NCBI GenBank assembly: GCA_945861085.1 | Contig: OX244046.1 | Location: forward strand, 1,240,001-1,304,000 | DNA length: 64,000 nucleotides | From: Clostridioides difficile_D | Lineage (GTDB): Bacteria; Bacillota; Clostridia; Peptostreptococcales; Peptostreptococcaceae | Direction: 5' to 3' | Part shown: piece by piece, positions 26,142 through 34,967 of the stretch | Layout: each line of letters starts with the position of its first letter | Position numbering within the stretch: position 1 is the first letter of the stretch | Notes under the pieces: generated by a model | Databases searched by the model: none | The model's input: only the letters and a program-made list of their open reading frames with translations | Told to the model about the DNA's origin: nothing | Program-made: the position numbers and the translations under genes

Positions 26142-26633
26142 TTATAATTTTAATTCCATATATCTAGCCCCTTCAATTGGATTATAAGTATAAGGCTCTA
26201 TATCATAAAAACCAATCTTTTCATATAATCCTTGTGCACTTTTCATGCTTGGAAGAGTGTCTAATCTCATATGTGTATATCCAATTTTTTTAGCTTCTTC
26301 AATGATTTCTTCTAATAGTATTTTTCCTATCTTTAACCCTCTAAATTGATTTCTTACATATAATCTTTTTAATTCACATACTTTGCCTTCAAGTTTTTTT
26401 AAAGCAACACAGCCTGCCAAATTTTCATCAACAAATGCCAATATCAATGAGCCTGAAGGTTTTTTATATTTTCCTGGAAGTGTTTTTAATTCATTATTAA
26501 AGTCTTGGAAACATAAGTCTATATTTAAGGAATTAGAATATTCAGTAAATAAAATTTTTACATTTTCAAGGTTTTCTAAATCTTTTTCTTCAACAAATTC
26601 TAAAGTTATATTTTGAGCCATTTTATCCATCAT
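26142..26633 (-). CDS. GNAT-family N-acetyltransferase
   Basis: A GNAT acetyltransferase of about 160 residues that would transfer acetyl from acetyl-CoA to an unknown amine. The acetyl-CoA-binding motif A is present as LYVRNQFRGLKIGKILLEE, followed by MRLDTLPSMKSAQGLYEKIGF. The start is unclear: a perfect AAGGAGGTG (26669-26661, minus strand) is followed by no start codon at normal spacing; in-frame candidates are ATG 26633, 26630 and 26621, and a GTG at 26663 lies inside the RBS. It runs against its neighbours. Confidence 0.82.
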   Translation of the reverse strand: MMDKMAQNITLEFVEEKDLENLENVKILFTEYSNSLNIDLCFQDFNNELKTLPGKYKKPSGSLILAFVDENLAGCVALKKLEGKVCELKRLYVRNQFRGLKIGKILLEEIIEEAKKIGYTHMRLDTLPSMKSAQGLYEKIGFYDIEPYTYNPIEGARYMELKL

Positions 26634-26693
26634 TATATAGACATGTTTATATAATGACTTCACCTCCTTGATATATGTATATTTTTGTTAATA

Positions 26694-27134
26694 TCAATTA
26701 GATTTTAATACCATTACTTTTTCGCCGCCATAGTCAAGCTCTCCATTAAACTCAAATCCAAAATCTTTATAAAGCTTAATAGCCATTTTATTATCGTCGA
26801 ATATACTAAGATATAGTTCATCACAGTTATATTCCTTTTTAAGATGATTTACAAGAAAATCTAATGATGCCTTTCCATATCCTCTGCCTTGATATTTTGA
26901 ATCAATCATAAATCTATCAAGCCAAACTCTATCATCTTCTAGACGACCATACATAGCAAATCCTATTAGAGAATTTTCATCATATATTCCAACAGGTATC
27001 CAAGCTGTTATAAATTTAGATTCAGCAATAGAAAGTGCATTGCTTTCAATATAATCTAACTGACTTTTATCTACAGACAATTTAACTAAATCACGCCAAT
27101 TATTTATGTCTGCAATTCTTACATTTAATTTCAA
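26694..27134 (-). CDS. GNAT-family N-acetyltransferase
   Basis: A second GNAT enzyme, 146 residues, with motif A RFMIDSKYQGRGYGKASLDF and the downstream IFDDNKMAIKLYKDFGF block, resembling polyamine/diamine or PhnO-like acetyltransferases. The TTG at 27134 is preferred because AAGGGCGG lies just upstream; the TTG at 27152 would overlap that site. It is transcribed toward the other acetyltransferase 31-60 bp away and may form a two-gene unit with it. Substrate unknown. Confidence 0.82.
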   Translation of the reverse strand: MKLNVRIADINNWRDLVKLSVDKSQLDYIESNALSIAESKFITAWIPVGIYDENSLIGFAMYGRLEDDRVWLDRFMIDSKYQGRGYGKASLDFLVNHLKKEYNCDELYLSIFDDNKMAIKLYKDFGFEFNGELDYGGEKVMVLKSN

Positions 27135-27294
27135 TATATTACCGCCCTTCAAACTTTTTGTTACAATATAATACTATCATATTATATATTAAAAAGCACT
27201 TAGTAAGATTTTAAATGAGGTTTTTAAATGAATAAATTCTCTGGAAAAAGGAATTATAAATACATAATAATACAGCATAGGAGTAGATGGATAT

Positions 27295-28356
27295 ATGAAC
27301 AAAATAAATAAAAATTTTAAAAATATTTGGATAGTATTAGTAGCTGTATCGATTTTTACCATGTTTATAATTTTTCAAAATAAGAATTGTAATACGAACA
27401 AAGAAACCCCAATAGAAGCTTTTACAATTAAGAATCATAATAAAAAATTTGTATATCCTATGGGAAATATAATTGGAGTAAAAGCAAATACAGATGGTGT
27501 ATTGGTCTTAGGGTATGAGGAGGAAGATGTAGACTATATTGGAGGCATACAAATTGGTGATAATATAGTAAAAATAGATAATAAAAGGATAAAAAATAGT
27601 CAAGATGTATCAGAAATTTTGAATATGGTTAAAAAGAGTAAAGTTGAAGTGACTTTTGAGAGAAAAAATAAGTATAAAACAGAAGTAATAGAAACTAAAA
27701 AAGAAAATGGTAAATATAAACTTGGATTGTGGGTAAGGGATAAAATATCTGGAATTGGAACTATGACTTTTTATGACCCTAGCATGGAAAAGTTTAAAGC
27801 AATTGGTCATGCCATAAAAGATTCGGACACCAATGAACTATTAAAAATAAAACAAGGATATATATACAAGCCAGAACAATTAAAAATAGTAAAGGCTAGT
27901 AATGAAAAAGTAGGTAAAATAAAAGGTGATTTTAATGACAGTAATTTAATGGGGAATTTCTCAAATAATTCAGAACTAGGTATAAGTGGTAATATTACAG
28001 AAAAACATAATAAAGAATTTAATTTAGCAAATAAAGAAATGCAATTAATAGAAGTTGGAACACCACAAGATGTAAAAATAGGAGATGCAGTAATTCTTTT
28101 TGAGGACAAAAACAAAAATATAACAAGCTATGATATAAAAATAGAAAGTATAGTATATGATAAAGGAAATTATAGAGATATGGTAATAAAAGTAGTAGAT
28201 GATAAGTTATTGGAATACACAGGAGGTATTGTACAGGGTATGAGTGGAGCTCCAATAATACAAAATAATAAAATTATTGGTGCAATAACTCATGTTTTTA
28301 GAGATAATCCGAAAAAAGGATATGGTATTTTTATAGATGAAATGATAAAATTGTAG
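27295..28356 (+). CDS. spoIVB: SpoIVB serine peptidase (S55)
   Basis: SpoIVB is a forespore-made signalling protease secreted into the intermembrane space; in Bacillus it triggers pro-sigma-K processing. The 353-residue protein has an N-terminal membrane anchor (about 10-27), a PDZ domain (about 65-135) and the S55 domain with His172 in GHAIKD and Ser317 in GMSGAPII. Because C. difficile SigK carries no pro-sequence (see sigK here), its substrate must differ from the Bacillus one. ATG 27295 follows TAGGAG. Confidence 0.95.
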   Translation: MNKINKNFKNIWIVLVAVSIFTMFIIFQNKNCNTNKETPIEAFTIKNHNKKFVYPMGNIIGVKANTDGVLVLGYEEEDVDYIGGIQIGDNIVKIDNKRIKNSQDVSEILNMVKKSKVEVTFERKNKYKTEVIETKKENGKYKLGLWVRDKISGIGTMTFYDPSMEKFKAIGHAIKDSDTNELLKIKQGYIYKPEQLKIVKASNEKVGKIKGDFNDSNLMGNFSNNSELGISGNITEKHNKEFNLANKEMQLIEVGTPQDVKIGDAVILFEDKNKNITSYDIKIESIVYDKGNYRDMVIKVVDDKLLEYTGGIVQGMSGAPIIQNNKIIGAITHVFRDNPKKGYGIFIDEMIKL

Positions 28357-28396
28357 GTGAGGCATTAAAAAATTTTATTATTTTATCAATTATCTA

Positions 28397-28426
28397 GAAG
28401 GAATATAATTTTGGAGTGTCGAATAT
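28397..28426 (+). promoter_or_regulatory. Sigma-H promoter of spo0A with overlapping 0A box
   Basis: GAAGGAATAT (28397-28406) fits the sigma-H -35 (RWAGGAWWT) and CGAAT at 28420-28424 fits its -10 (HGAAT), with 13 bp between AGGAATAT and CGAAT. TGTCGAA (28417-28423) is an exact Spo0A-binding heptamer lying on the -10 element, which suggests autoregulation. Sigma-H and Spo0A control of spo0A is established in related spore-formers; the positions are read here. Confidence 0.75.
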
Positions 28427-28512
28427 GCTTTAGAGTAGATAATTAGGAAGCAATTGTGTAAAAAGTTTAGTTTTCTGTAATAAGAAGATGTTTTTTAATG
28501 GGGGGATTTTTA

Positions 28513-29322
28513 GTGGAAAAAATCAAAATAGTTTTAGCAGATGACAATAAGGATTTTTGTCAGGTATTAAAAGAGTATTTGTCTAATGAGGATGATATCG
28601 ATATATTAGGCATAGCTAAGGATGGAATTGAAGCGTTAGATTTAGTAAAAAAGACACAACCGGACTTATTAATATTGGATGTAATAATGCCACATCTAGA
28701 CGGATTAGGTGTAATTGAAAAATTGAATACTATGGATATACCTAAAATGCCAAAAATAATAGTACTATCAGCAGTAGGTCAAGATAAGATAACTCAAAGC
28801 GCAATAAATCTAGGAGCAGATTACTACATAGTAAAGCCATTTGATTTTGTTGTGTTTATAAACAGAATTAGAGAACTAGTTTCTAATAGAGTTACTCAAG
28901 TTGAGCCAAAGCCTAGACCAGTTCAAGAAACTCAAATGACTAGAAGTGATTTTGTTAAGAATGTAGGAAATATAGAAACAGAAATCACAAATATAATACA
29001 TGAAATAGGAGTACCAGCTCATATAAAAGGATATTTGTATTTAAGAGAAGCAATAAAAATGGTTATTGATAATGTTGAGCTTTTAGGTGCAGTAACAAAA
29101 GAGTTATATCCAAGTATAGCAAAAAAATTCAATACAACACCAAGTAGAGTTGAGAGAGCGATAAGACATGCGATAGAAGTTGCATGGAGTAGAGGAAAAG
29201 TTGATACAATAAATCAGCTATTTGGATATACGGTACACAATACTAAAGGAAAACCAACTAACTCGGAATTTATAGCAATGATTGCTGATAAATTAAGACT
29301 AGAACATAGTATGGTTAAATAA
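28513..29322 (+). CDS. spo0A: Stage 0 sporulation response regulator Spo0A
   Basis: Spo0A is the master regulator of entry into sporulation, activated by phosphorylation. The GTG at 28513 with GGGGGGA directly upstream gives a 269-residue protein starting MEKIKIVLADDN, matching the Bacillus start; the commonly annotated ATG at 28498 overlaps that RBS and would add five residues. The receiver domain has D10/D11 and phospho-acceptor D56 (LLILDVIMP), with Lys of the YIVKPFDF block. The C-terminal DNA-binding domain includes TPSRVERAIRHAIEVAWSRG. A strong terminator follows. Confidence 0.98.
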   Translation: MEKIKIVLADDNKDFCQVLKEYLSNEDDIDILGIAKDGIEALDLVKKTQPDLLILDVIMPHLDGLGVIEKLNTMDIPKMPKIIVLSAVGQDKITQSAINLGADYYIVKPFDFVVFINRIRELVSNRVTQVEPKPRPVQETQMTRSDFVKNVGNIETEITNIIHEIGVPAHIKGYLYLREAIKMVIDNVELLGAVTKELYPSIAKKFNTTPSRVERAIRHAIEVAWSRGKVDTINQLFGYTVHNTKGKPTNSEFIAMIADKLRLEHSMVK

Positions 29323-29382
29323 ACAGACATAAAAAGTAAGGCTTTTTAATTAAGGCATTGGCTATAAATGCGTATTACAAGC

Positions 29383-29427
29383 AGCGAAACGGTATAACCA
29401 GCAAGGTTATACCGTTTCGCTATTTTA
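29383..29427 (+). terminator. Strong terminator after spo0A
   Basis: A perfect 17-bp stem, 29383-29399 with 29405-29421 (agcgaaacggtataacc arm), has a 5-nt loop AGCAA, followed by TATTTTAAT. It is among the strongest hairpins in the window. The rest of 29323-29733 holds a candidate promoter and otherwise only AT-rich sequence. Confidence 0.92.
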
Positions 29428-29522
29428 ATAAATACAAAATTTTTATTTATTATTTGCTTAATATATCAATATAATAATTTTATTATACGATAGTTATAGT
29501 ATGTGTCTTTACAAGTTGTAAA

Positions 29523-29550
29523 TTGACAGTGGTTTATTTTTTAATATAAA
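29523..29550 (+). promoter_or_regulatory. Sigma-A promoter candidate upstream of the SteA-like gene
   Basis: TTGACA (29523-29528) and TATAAA (29545-29550) are 16 bp apart. The implied leader of about 175 nt before the ATG at 29734 has no recognised riboswitch. Confidence 0.5.
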
Positions 29551-29733
29551 TATTAGCTTTAATGTAGATAAACCTTGTATTTTTAAGTGTATTATGGAAT
29601 ATATTAAATAAAAAAATGATGAAATATAGCATTGTGAATACCCAAGATGCAAAACAAACTTAAAACATTTATTTTATTGTTAAGTAATGCTATAATATAA
29701 TGTGATTTTAATAATGATAGTGGAGGTTTAAAA

Positions 29734-30855
29734 ATGAGAGTCGAGGCCCCTATAAAAGTAGATCGAAAAACCAAAAAACTTGCTAAAAGAGTTGGAAGTG
29801 GGGAAATAGCAGTTATAAATCATATTGATATAGATGAAGTTGCTGCAAACTCTTTAGTAGAAGCTAAAATAAAACTTGTCATAAATGCGGCTCCTTCTAT
29901 AAGTGGTAGGTATCCCAATAAAGGTCCAGGAATATTAACTGAGAATAATATACTAATAATTGATAATATTGGAGAAGAGTTATTTGAAGAATTAAAAGAA
30001 GGACAGACTATAGAAGTTGTAGATGGAAAGATATATAGAGAAGGAAAATTTTTAGGTGCAGGCGAAGTTTTGGACAAGTATGAAGTTGCACATCAAATAA
30101 AGGCTGCTTATGAGAATTTAGCTGTAGAATTGGATAGATTTATAGATAATACTATAGATTATGCTAAAAAAGAAAAAGGATTTATACTTGGAGAAGTAGA
30201 AATTCCAAAAGTGAAAACTAATTATGCTAATAAACATGTATTGATAGTTGTAAGAGGTCAGGACTATAAAGAAGATTTAAGTACAATGCTTTCTTATATA
30301 GAAGAGGTAAAGCCAGTTTTAGTTGGTGTTGATGGAGGAGCAGATGCTTTAATTGAGTTTGGATATACTCCAGATGTAATTGTAGGAGATATGGATAGTG
30401 TAAGTGATGAAGCGTTAAAAAAGGCTAGTGAAATAGTAGTACATGCTTATACAGATGGAAGAGCACCAGGTCTTGAGAGGGTTCAGGAATTAGGTTTGGA
30501 TGCAGTTGTATTTCCTGCACCAGGAACTAGTGAAGATATAGCTATGCTTATCGCTTATGAGTATAAAGCGGAGCTAATAGTGGCGGTTGGCACACATTCA
30601 AACATGATTGATTTCCTTGAAAAAGGAAGAAAAGGTATGGCAAGTACTTTTTTAGTTAGACTCAAAATAGGTTCAAAACTTATAGATGCTAAAGGAGTTA
30701 ATTTGTTATATAGAAGTAAATTAAAAATAAAGTACATATGGGCATTAATAGCAACAGCATTATTTCCTGTGTTGGTAGTTGCATCATTGTCACCAGGAGT
30801 TCAACAATTCATACAACTAATGCAATTGAAGTTTAGAGTATTATTACAGATGTAA
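29734..30855 (+). CDS. SteA-like protein (thiamine-pyrophosphokinase-like fold, membrane-tailed)
   Basis: A 373-residue protein related to corynebacterial SteA, a cytokinetic-ring protein that regulates peptidoglycan hydrolysis for cell separation. It contains a thiamine pyrophosphokinase-like segment with DGGADALIEFGYTPD and GDMDSVSDEAL (about residues 200-230), and a C-terminal membrane segment (about 333-352; IWALIATALFPVLVVASLS). ATG 29734 follows GTGGAGG. The next gene, SteB/MctB-like, follows after 17 bp, the same pairing as in Actinobacteria. The function in clostridia is inferred only from this resemblance. Confidence 0.8.
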   Translation: MRVEAPIKVDRKTKKLAKRVGSGEIAVINHIDIDEVAANSLVEAKIKLVINAAPSISGRYPNKGPGILTENNILIIDNIGEELFEELKEGQTIEVVDGKIYREGKFLGAGEVLDKYEVAHQIKAAYENLAVELDRFIDNTIDYAKKEKGFILGEVEIPKVKTNYANKHVLIVVRGQDYKEDLSTMLSYIEEVKPVLVGVDGGADALIEFGYTPDVIVGDMDSVSDEALKKASEIVVHAYTDGRAPGLERVQELGLDAVVFPAPGTSEDIAMLIAYEYKAELIVAVGTHSNMIDFLEKGRKGMASTFLVRLKIGSKLIDAKGVNLLYRSKLKIKYIWALIATALFPVLVVASLSPGVQQFIQLMQLKFRVLLQM

Positions 30856-30872
30856 ATTTTAGGAGGATAAAT

Positions 30873-31748
30873 ATGCATATTAATATGAAATATTATATAG
30901 TCACTATAGGTGCTATATTTATAGCTTTGGGTATAGGCATGTTAGTAGGATTTAATTTAAATAATAATCAACAATTAAGTGAACAACAAGCAAATATAAT
31001 AAATGATTTAGATGATAAATTTAGTATCTTAAAAGAAAAAAATGATAAACTTGACAGTGACCTAGCAAATGTAAATAGAGATTATGAAGAAGCAGTTAAT
31101 TTTATAAATAAAAATGTAGATAAGATTTTAGCTGGTTCATTGAATGGTAAAAGTATAGGAATAATATCAGCTAATGAAAATGACGATTATACAAAGAATA
31201 TAGAAGACATAATAAATAAATCTAATGGAAGTGTTGCATTTAATATAGTATTAAAAGAAAATATAGCAAATCCAGAAAAGTTAAAAGAAATCTCAACTAA
31301 ATTAGGTACAGAGGTAAAAAATGCAAATGATGCAGTTAATTATATAATTGATACTCTTAAAAAGGAAGATGCAAGTGATATTCTGACATATCTTCAAGAA
31401 CTAGATGTAATAAAATTTAACTCTCTTGGCAATACATATCTAAAATATGATTCTGTTGTAATAGCTGGTGGAAATGATGCAAAAGATAGTACAAAACAGT
31501 TTGAAAAGATAGAAAAATTTGTAGTTTCAAAACTTAAATCAGAAAATAAATATTTAGTTGAAGTTCAAAATACAGGAGTTAAAACTTCTTATGTAGGGCT
31601 ATATTCTAAAAACAAGATTGCAACTATAGATAATATTGATGAAGGTGTAGGAAGTATATCTTTAGCTATTCTTTTACAACAAGGTAATATAGTTGGTAAT
31701 TTTGGTAGATTAGATACTGCAACTTCATTGTTGCCATCTATTAAATAG
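30873..31748 (+). CDS. SteB/MctB-like membrane-anchored protein (annotated elsewhere as copper transporter)
   Basis: The 291-residue protein has one N-terminal membrane segment (about 8-27), a coiled-coil (about 28-70), and a globular extracytoplasmic domain with GKSIGIISANENDD and DSVVIAGGNDAKDS. The family is called MctB/copper transporter from a mycobacterial study, but its partner in Corynebacterium, SteB, forms a complex with SteA. Because it directly follows a SteA-like gene here, the SteA-SteB role is the better guess. No metal-binding Cys/His cluster is visible. Confidence 0.75.
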   Translation: MHINMKYYIVTIGAIFIALGIGMLVGFNLNNNQQLSEQQANIINDLDDKFSILKEKNDKLDSDLANVNRDYEEAVNFINKNVDKILAGSLNGKSIGIISANENDDYTKNIEDIINKSNGSVAFNIVLKENIANPEKLKEISTKLGTEVKNANDAVNYIIDTLKKEDASDILTYLQELDVIKFNSLGNTYLKYDSVVIAGGNDAKDSTKQFEKIEKFVVSKLKSENKYLVEVQNTGVKTSYVGLYSKNKIATIDNIDEGVGSISLAILLQQGNIVGNFGRLDTATSLLPSIK

Positions 31749-31771
31749 AAATAATTTTAAGGAGATAAAAA

Positions 31772-32464
31772 ATGGATTCTTATATAAGTATAATAATACC
31801 AGCTTATAATGAAGAAAGTAGAATAAAATATACATTAGAAAGTATAGTGGATATTAAGCAAATAAATGAAATAATAGTTGTCGACGATGGTTCAACTGAT
31901 AATACTGCTAACGTTGTATCTAAACTAGAGAATGAAAAAATTAAATTTTTTAAGTTAGATAAGAATAGAGGTAAAGGATATGCTTTAAATTATGGTATTA
32001 AGTTATCAATGAAAAATGCAGATATTATAGGGTTTTTAGATGGAGATTTAGGAAGTTCTGCTAAAGAAGTTGAAAAATTAATTGTACCTATATTAAATGG
32101 TGATGCTGATGTTACTATAGCCAAGTTTCCTCCTGCAAAGAAAAAAGGAGGCTTGGGCTTTGTAAAGGGTTTAGCTAAGAATTCTGTGTTTGAGATGACT
32201 GGTGTTGAGTTAGATGCAACTTTATCAGGTCAAAGAATATTTAAAAGAGAAGTTTTAGAAAAATTTGACGAAATACCTTTTGGATATGGAGTAGAAGTTG
32301 GAATGACCATTGATATATTAAAGTATGGATTTAAAATTAAAGAAGTATTAGTAAATATGACTCATAATGAAACAGGAAGAAATTTAAAAGGTTTTATTCA
32401 TAGAGGGAAACAGTATTATCATATAAAAAAGGTTTTAGGACAAAAAAAGAAAGAATGGAGGTAA
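31772..32464 (+). CDS. Glycosyltransferase family 2
   Basis: A 230-residue GT-A fold transferase with IIIPAYNEESRI at the start, VDDGSTDNT (nucleotide-sugar binding) and GFLDGDLGSS (DxD-like metal site). There is no membrane segment, so it acts at the cytoplasmic face. The sugar and acceptor are not evident. It lies 23 bp after the SteB-like gene and 7 bp before a GT4-type transferase, suggesting a shared cell-envelope pathway. Confidence 0.88.
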   Translation: MDSYISIIIPAYNEESRIKYTLESIVDIKQINEIIVVDDGSTDNTANVVSKLENEKIKFFKLDKNRGKGYALNYGIKLSMKNADIIGFLDGDLGSSAKEVEKLIVPILNGDADVTIAKFPPAKKKGGLGFVKGLAKNSVFEMTGVELDATLSGQRIFKREVLEKFDEIPFGYGVEVGMTIDILKYGFKIKEVLVNMTHNETGRNLKGFIHRGKQYYHIKKVLGQKKKEWR

Positions 32465-32471
32465 TATCTTA

Positions 32472-33296
32472 GTGAAAGATTATATACTTTATACCATTTT
32501 ATTATTAACTGGATTATTTGGAACCTATGCTGTAATTCCACTATTTAAGAATTTATTGATAAATGGAAATGTACTTAGACCAAACTATAAAAAAGATATG
32601 ATACCAGTAAGTATGGGAATTGTATTTTTGCCTATGATTGTAATTAATGGAATAGTACTTGCTTTCTTTACTACAGAATTTAAGGATTTAGCATATATAT
32701 TTATGTTTATGTTTGGCATGATATCCATGTTTTTTGCAGGGATACTAGACGATGTTATTGGAAATAGAGATGTAAGTGGTTTAAAGGGGCATTTTAAAAG
32801 TCTATTTAAAGGAAGTCTTACAACAGGAGGTTTTAAAGCTTTATTTGGTGGATTTGTAGGACTTATAGTTTCTGTTTCTATATCAAAGGATATAATTGAT
32901 ATAATGATAAATACACTAATAATAGCTCTATCAACTAATTTGATGAATCTTTTGGATTTAAGACCAGGAAGGGCAATAAAAGCATATTTATTCATAATGG
33001 TAATTATATTTTTAACATTGACAGGATTTGTTCAAGTTCTTCCATTACTTATAGTACCAAATGTACTTGCATATTTTAATTATGATTTAAAGGCAAGGGC
33101 TATGATGGGAGATACTGGTTCAAATGTCCTTGGAATATCTATTGGAATGCTTATTTCTTTTGGGTATCCATTCAACGTTAGATTAGGCTGGCTAATATTT
33201 GTAATTATTATGCATATATTCACTGAGAAATACTCATTGACTAAAATAATAGAAAAAAATAAATTATTAAATTTTATAGATAAATTGGGAAGGTAG
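32472..33296 (+). CDS. MraY/WecA-type phospho-sugar transferase (GT4), membrane
   Basis: A 274-residue polytopic membrane protein of the family that transfers a sugar-1-phosphate from UDP-sugar to undecaprenyl phosphate. Catalytic blocks are GILDDVIGNRD (about 92-102) and ALSTNLMNLLDLRPGRA, with the later GDTGSN. It is shorter than MraY or TagO (usually 320-360 residues), so it may be a specialised paralogue. GTG 32472 follows GGAGG at 32457-32461. Confidence 0.83.
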   Translation: MKDYILYTILLLTGLFGTYAVIPLFKNLLINGNVLRPNYKKDMIPVSMGIVFLPMIVINGIVLAFFTTEFKDLAYIFMFMFGMISMFFAGILDDVIGNRDVSGLKGHFKSLFKGSLTTGGFKALFGGFVGLIVSVSISKDIIDIMINTLIIALSTNLMNLLDLRPGRAIKAYLFIMVIIFLTLTGFVQVLPLLIVPNVLAYFNYDLKARAMMGDTGSNVLGISIGMLISFGYPFNVRLGWLIFVIIMHIFTEKYSLTKIIEKNKLLNFIDKLGR

Positions 33297-33300
33297 CATT

Positions 33301-34368
33301 ATGATAAGCAAAAGAATGGGGACTGTTGAATCAATAGTAAGTCAAACTGAAACTCTAGATGATATAAGAGTAAATGTAAATGGGGAAATACAAAGGGCAT
33401 ATAATTATCCAAAAATATCTGGAACTATAAGTATAGGAGATGAAGTAGTTTTAAATACAACAGCAGTAGAACTGAGCTTAGGTACAGGTGGATACCATTT
33501 TGTAATAACTAATTTAAATAATTTAGAATCTACCTTAACTGAAGGTGGTCATATAATGAAACTTAGATATACACCTCTTCAAATAAAAGTGGATTCTGTT
33601 GAAGAACAAGAGAGTATTTATCATGATGAATTTGAGAAGTTTAAAAGCTTAGAAGGTCTTTCTGTTGTAGTGGGGACTCTCCACAGTATGCTGACTCCAT
33701 TTGCAGCTTCATTTAAAAGAAATAATCCAAATAAAAAATTAGTATATATAATGACTGATGGAGCATCTCTTCCAATTTATTTAAGTAAAAATGTGAGTAC
33801 TTTAAAAGAAAAAAAAATAATAGATAGTACAATAACTATAGGAAATGCATTTGGTGGAGATTGTGAATGTATAAATATATATACTGCACTAATCACAGCA
33901 AAAGAAGTATTAAAAGCAGATGTAGTATTTGTAAGTATGGGACCAGGAATTGCTGGGACAGGAACGAAATATGGATTTACAGGAATTGAACAAGGTCCAA
34001 TTCTTGATGCTGTAAAAAAACTTGGAGGAAGAGCAATAGCGATTCCAAGAATTAGTTTTGCAGATAAACGAGAAAGACATCAAGGCATTTCACATCATAG
34101 TATGACTGTACTTAAAGACATTGTAAATGTAAATGTAGATATACCAATAACTATATATGATGATGAAAAATTAAAATTTATAAAAGAGCAAGTTAATTCA
34201 AGTGCTTTAGACAAAAAGCATAATATAATTTATATAGATAATAATAAAACTAAAGAGGATTTAGACTATTTTAATCTAAAAGTAAAAAGTATGGGAAGAA
34301 ATTATGAACAAGATGAAGCATTTTTCAAGGCTGCAAGTACAGCAGCATATTACTTAATGGAGGTTTAA
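33301..34368 (+). CDS. DUF3866 family protein
   Basis: A 355-residue, apparently soluble protein of the DUF3866 family, whose role is unknown. Features visible are GAHFVITNLNN-like beta-rich N-terminal region, a Gly-rich VFVSMGPGIAGTGTKYGFTG block and HQGISHHSMTVL. No signal peptide. It starts 5 bp after the GT4 gene and ends 2 bp before the Nudix gene, so it is cotranscribed with both; similar DUF3866-Nudix adjacency is common in clostridia as far as I recall. Confidence 0.72.
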   Translation: MISKRMGTVESIVSQTETLDDIRVNVNGEIQRAYNYPKISGTISIGDEVVLNTTAVELSLGTGGYHFVITNLNNLESTLTEGGHIMKLRYTPLQIKVDSVEEQESIYHDEFEKFKSLEGLSVVVGTLHSMLTPFAASFKRNNPNKKLVYIMTDGASLPIYLSKNVSTLKEKKIIDSTITIGNAFGGDCECINIYTALITAKEVLKADVVFVSMGPGIAGTGTKYGFTGIEQGPILDAVKKLGGRAIAIPRISFADKRERHQGISHHSMTVLKDIVNVNVDIPITIYDDEKLKFIKEQVNSSALDKKHNIIYIDNNKTKEDLDYFNLKVKSMGRNYEQDEAFFKAASTAAYYLMEV

Positions 34369-34369
34369 G

Positions 34370-34906
34370 ATGGTATTAGAAGAAAAAACTATTAGTAGTG
34401 ATAGGGTTTATACAGGTAAAGTAATTACTTTAAAGGTTGATACTGTTGAAATTCCAGGGCAAGGATATCAAAAAAGGGAGTTAGTAGAAGTTGGCGGGGC
34501 AGTAGGAATAGTTGCAATTACAGATGATAATAAAGTTGTACTAGTTAAGCAATTTAGAAAACCTATAGAAAAGCCAATCTTTGAAATTCCAGCTGGTAAA
34601 CTAGAAAAAAATGAAAGTCCAAAAGAATGTGCTGAAAGAGAATTAAAAGAAGAAACTGGTTATAGTGCAAAAAATATTAAGCTAATACATAAATTTTTCA
34701 CTTCAGCAGGTTTTTCTAATGAGATAATGTTCGTATATTTAGCAACAGGTCTTACTCCAGGAGATAATAATCTAGATGCAGATGAGTTTTTAGATGTCTA
34801 TGAAATTGAGCTTGAAGAAGCATATAATATGGTATTAAAAAATGATGTTGAGGATGCAAAAACTTCTATTGGATTATTATTAGTAAAAGATATGTTTAAA
34901 AATTAA
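34370..34906 (+). CDS. nudF: Nudix hydrolase, ADP-ribose pyrophosphatase type
   Basis: The 178-residue protein has an exact Nudix box GKLEKNESPKECAERELKEE-TG (G-x5-E-x7-REUxEExGU) starting near residue 81, and the ADPRase-like context EIPAG before it and FFTSAGFSNE after it. It would cleave ADP-ribose or related nucleoside diphosphates. It lies just before spoIIM, the same neighbourhood as Bacillus nudF. Assignment to ADP-ribose is by family, not direct. Confidence 0.87.
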   Translation: MVLEEKTISSDRVYTGKVITLKVDTVEIPGQGYQKRELVEVGGAVGIVAITDDNKVVLVKQFRKPIEKPIFEIPAGKLEKNESPKECAERELKEETGYSAKNIKLIHKFFTSAGFSNEIMFVYLATGLTPGDNNLDADEFLDVYEIELEEAYNMVLKNDVEDAKTSIGLLLVKDMFKN

Positions 34907-34924
34907 TATTTATAAAATGAATAA

Positions 34925-34967
34925 CCCCTTGTCCTAAAGCATATTATTTTATAAAGGACAAGGGGGA
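34925..34967. promoter_or_regulatory. Inverted repeat over the spoIIM ribosome-binding site
   Basis: CCCCTTGTCCT (34925-34935) and AGGACAAGGGG (34955-34965) are perfect complements 19 nt apart. The right arm contains the spoIIM RBS AAGGGGG (34960-34966). Each arm also fits the SpoIIID core (TAGGACAA, AAGGACAA). There is no T-run, so it is not a normal terminator for nudF. Confidence 0.6.

Noticed and set aside
29323..29733. Small gene or RNA in the 411-bp gap after spo0A
   Set aside because: Beyond the terminator and one promoter-like pair, no frame with RBS or stable fold could be supported.
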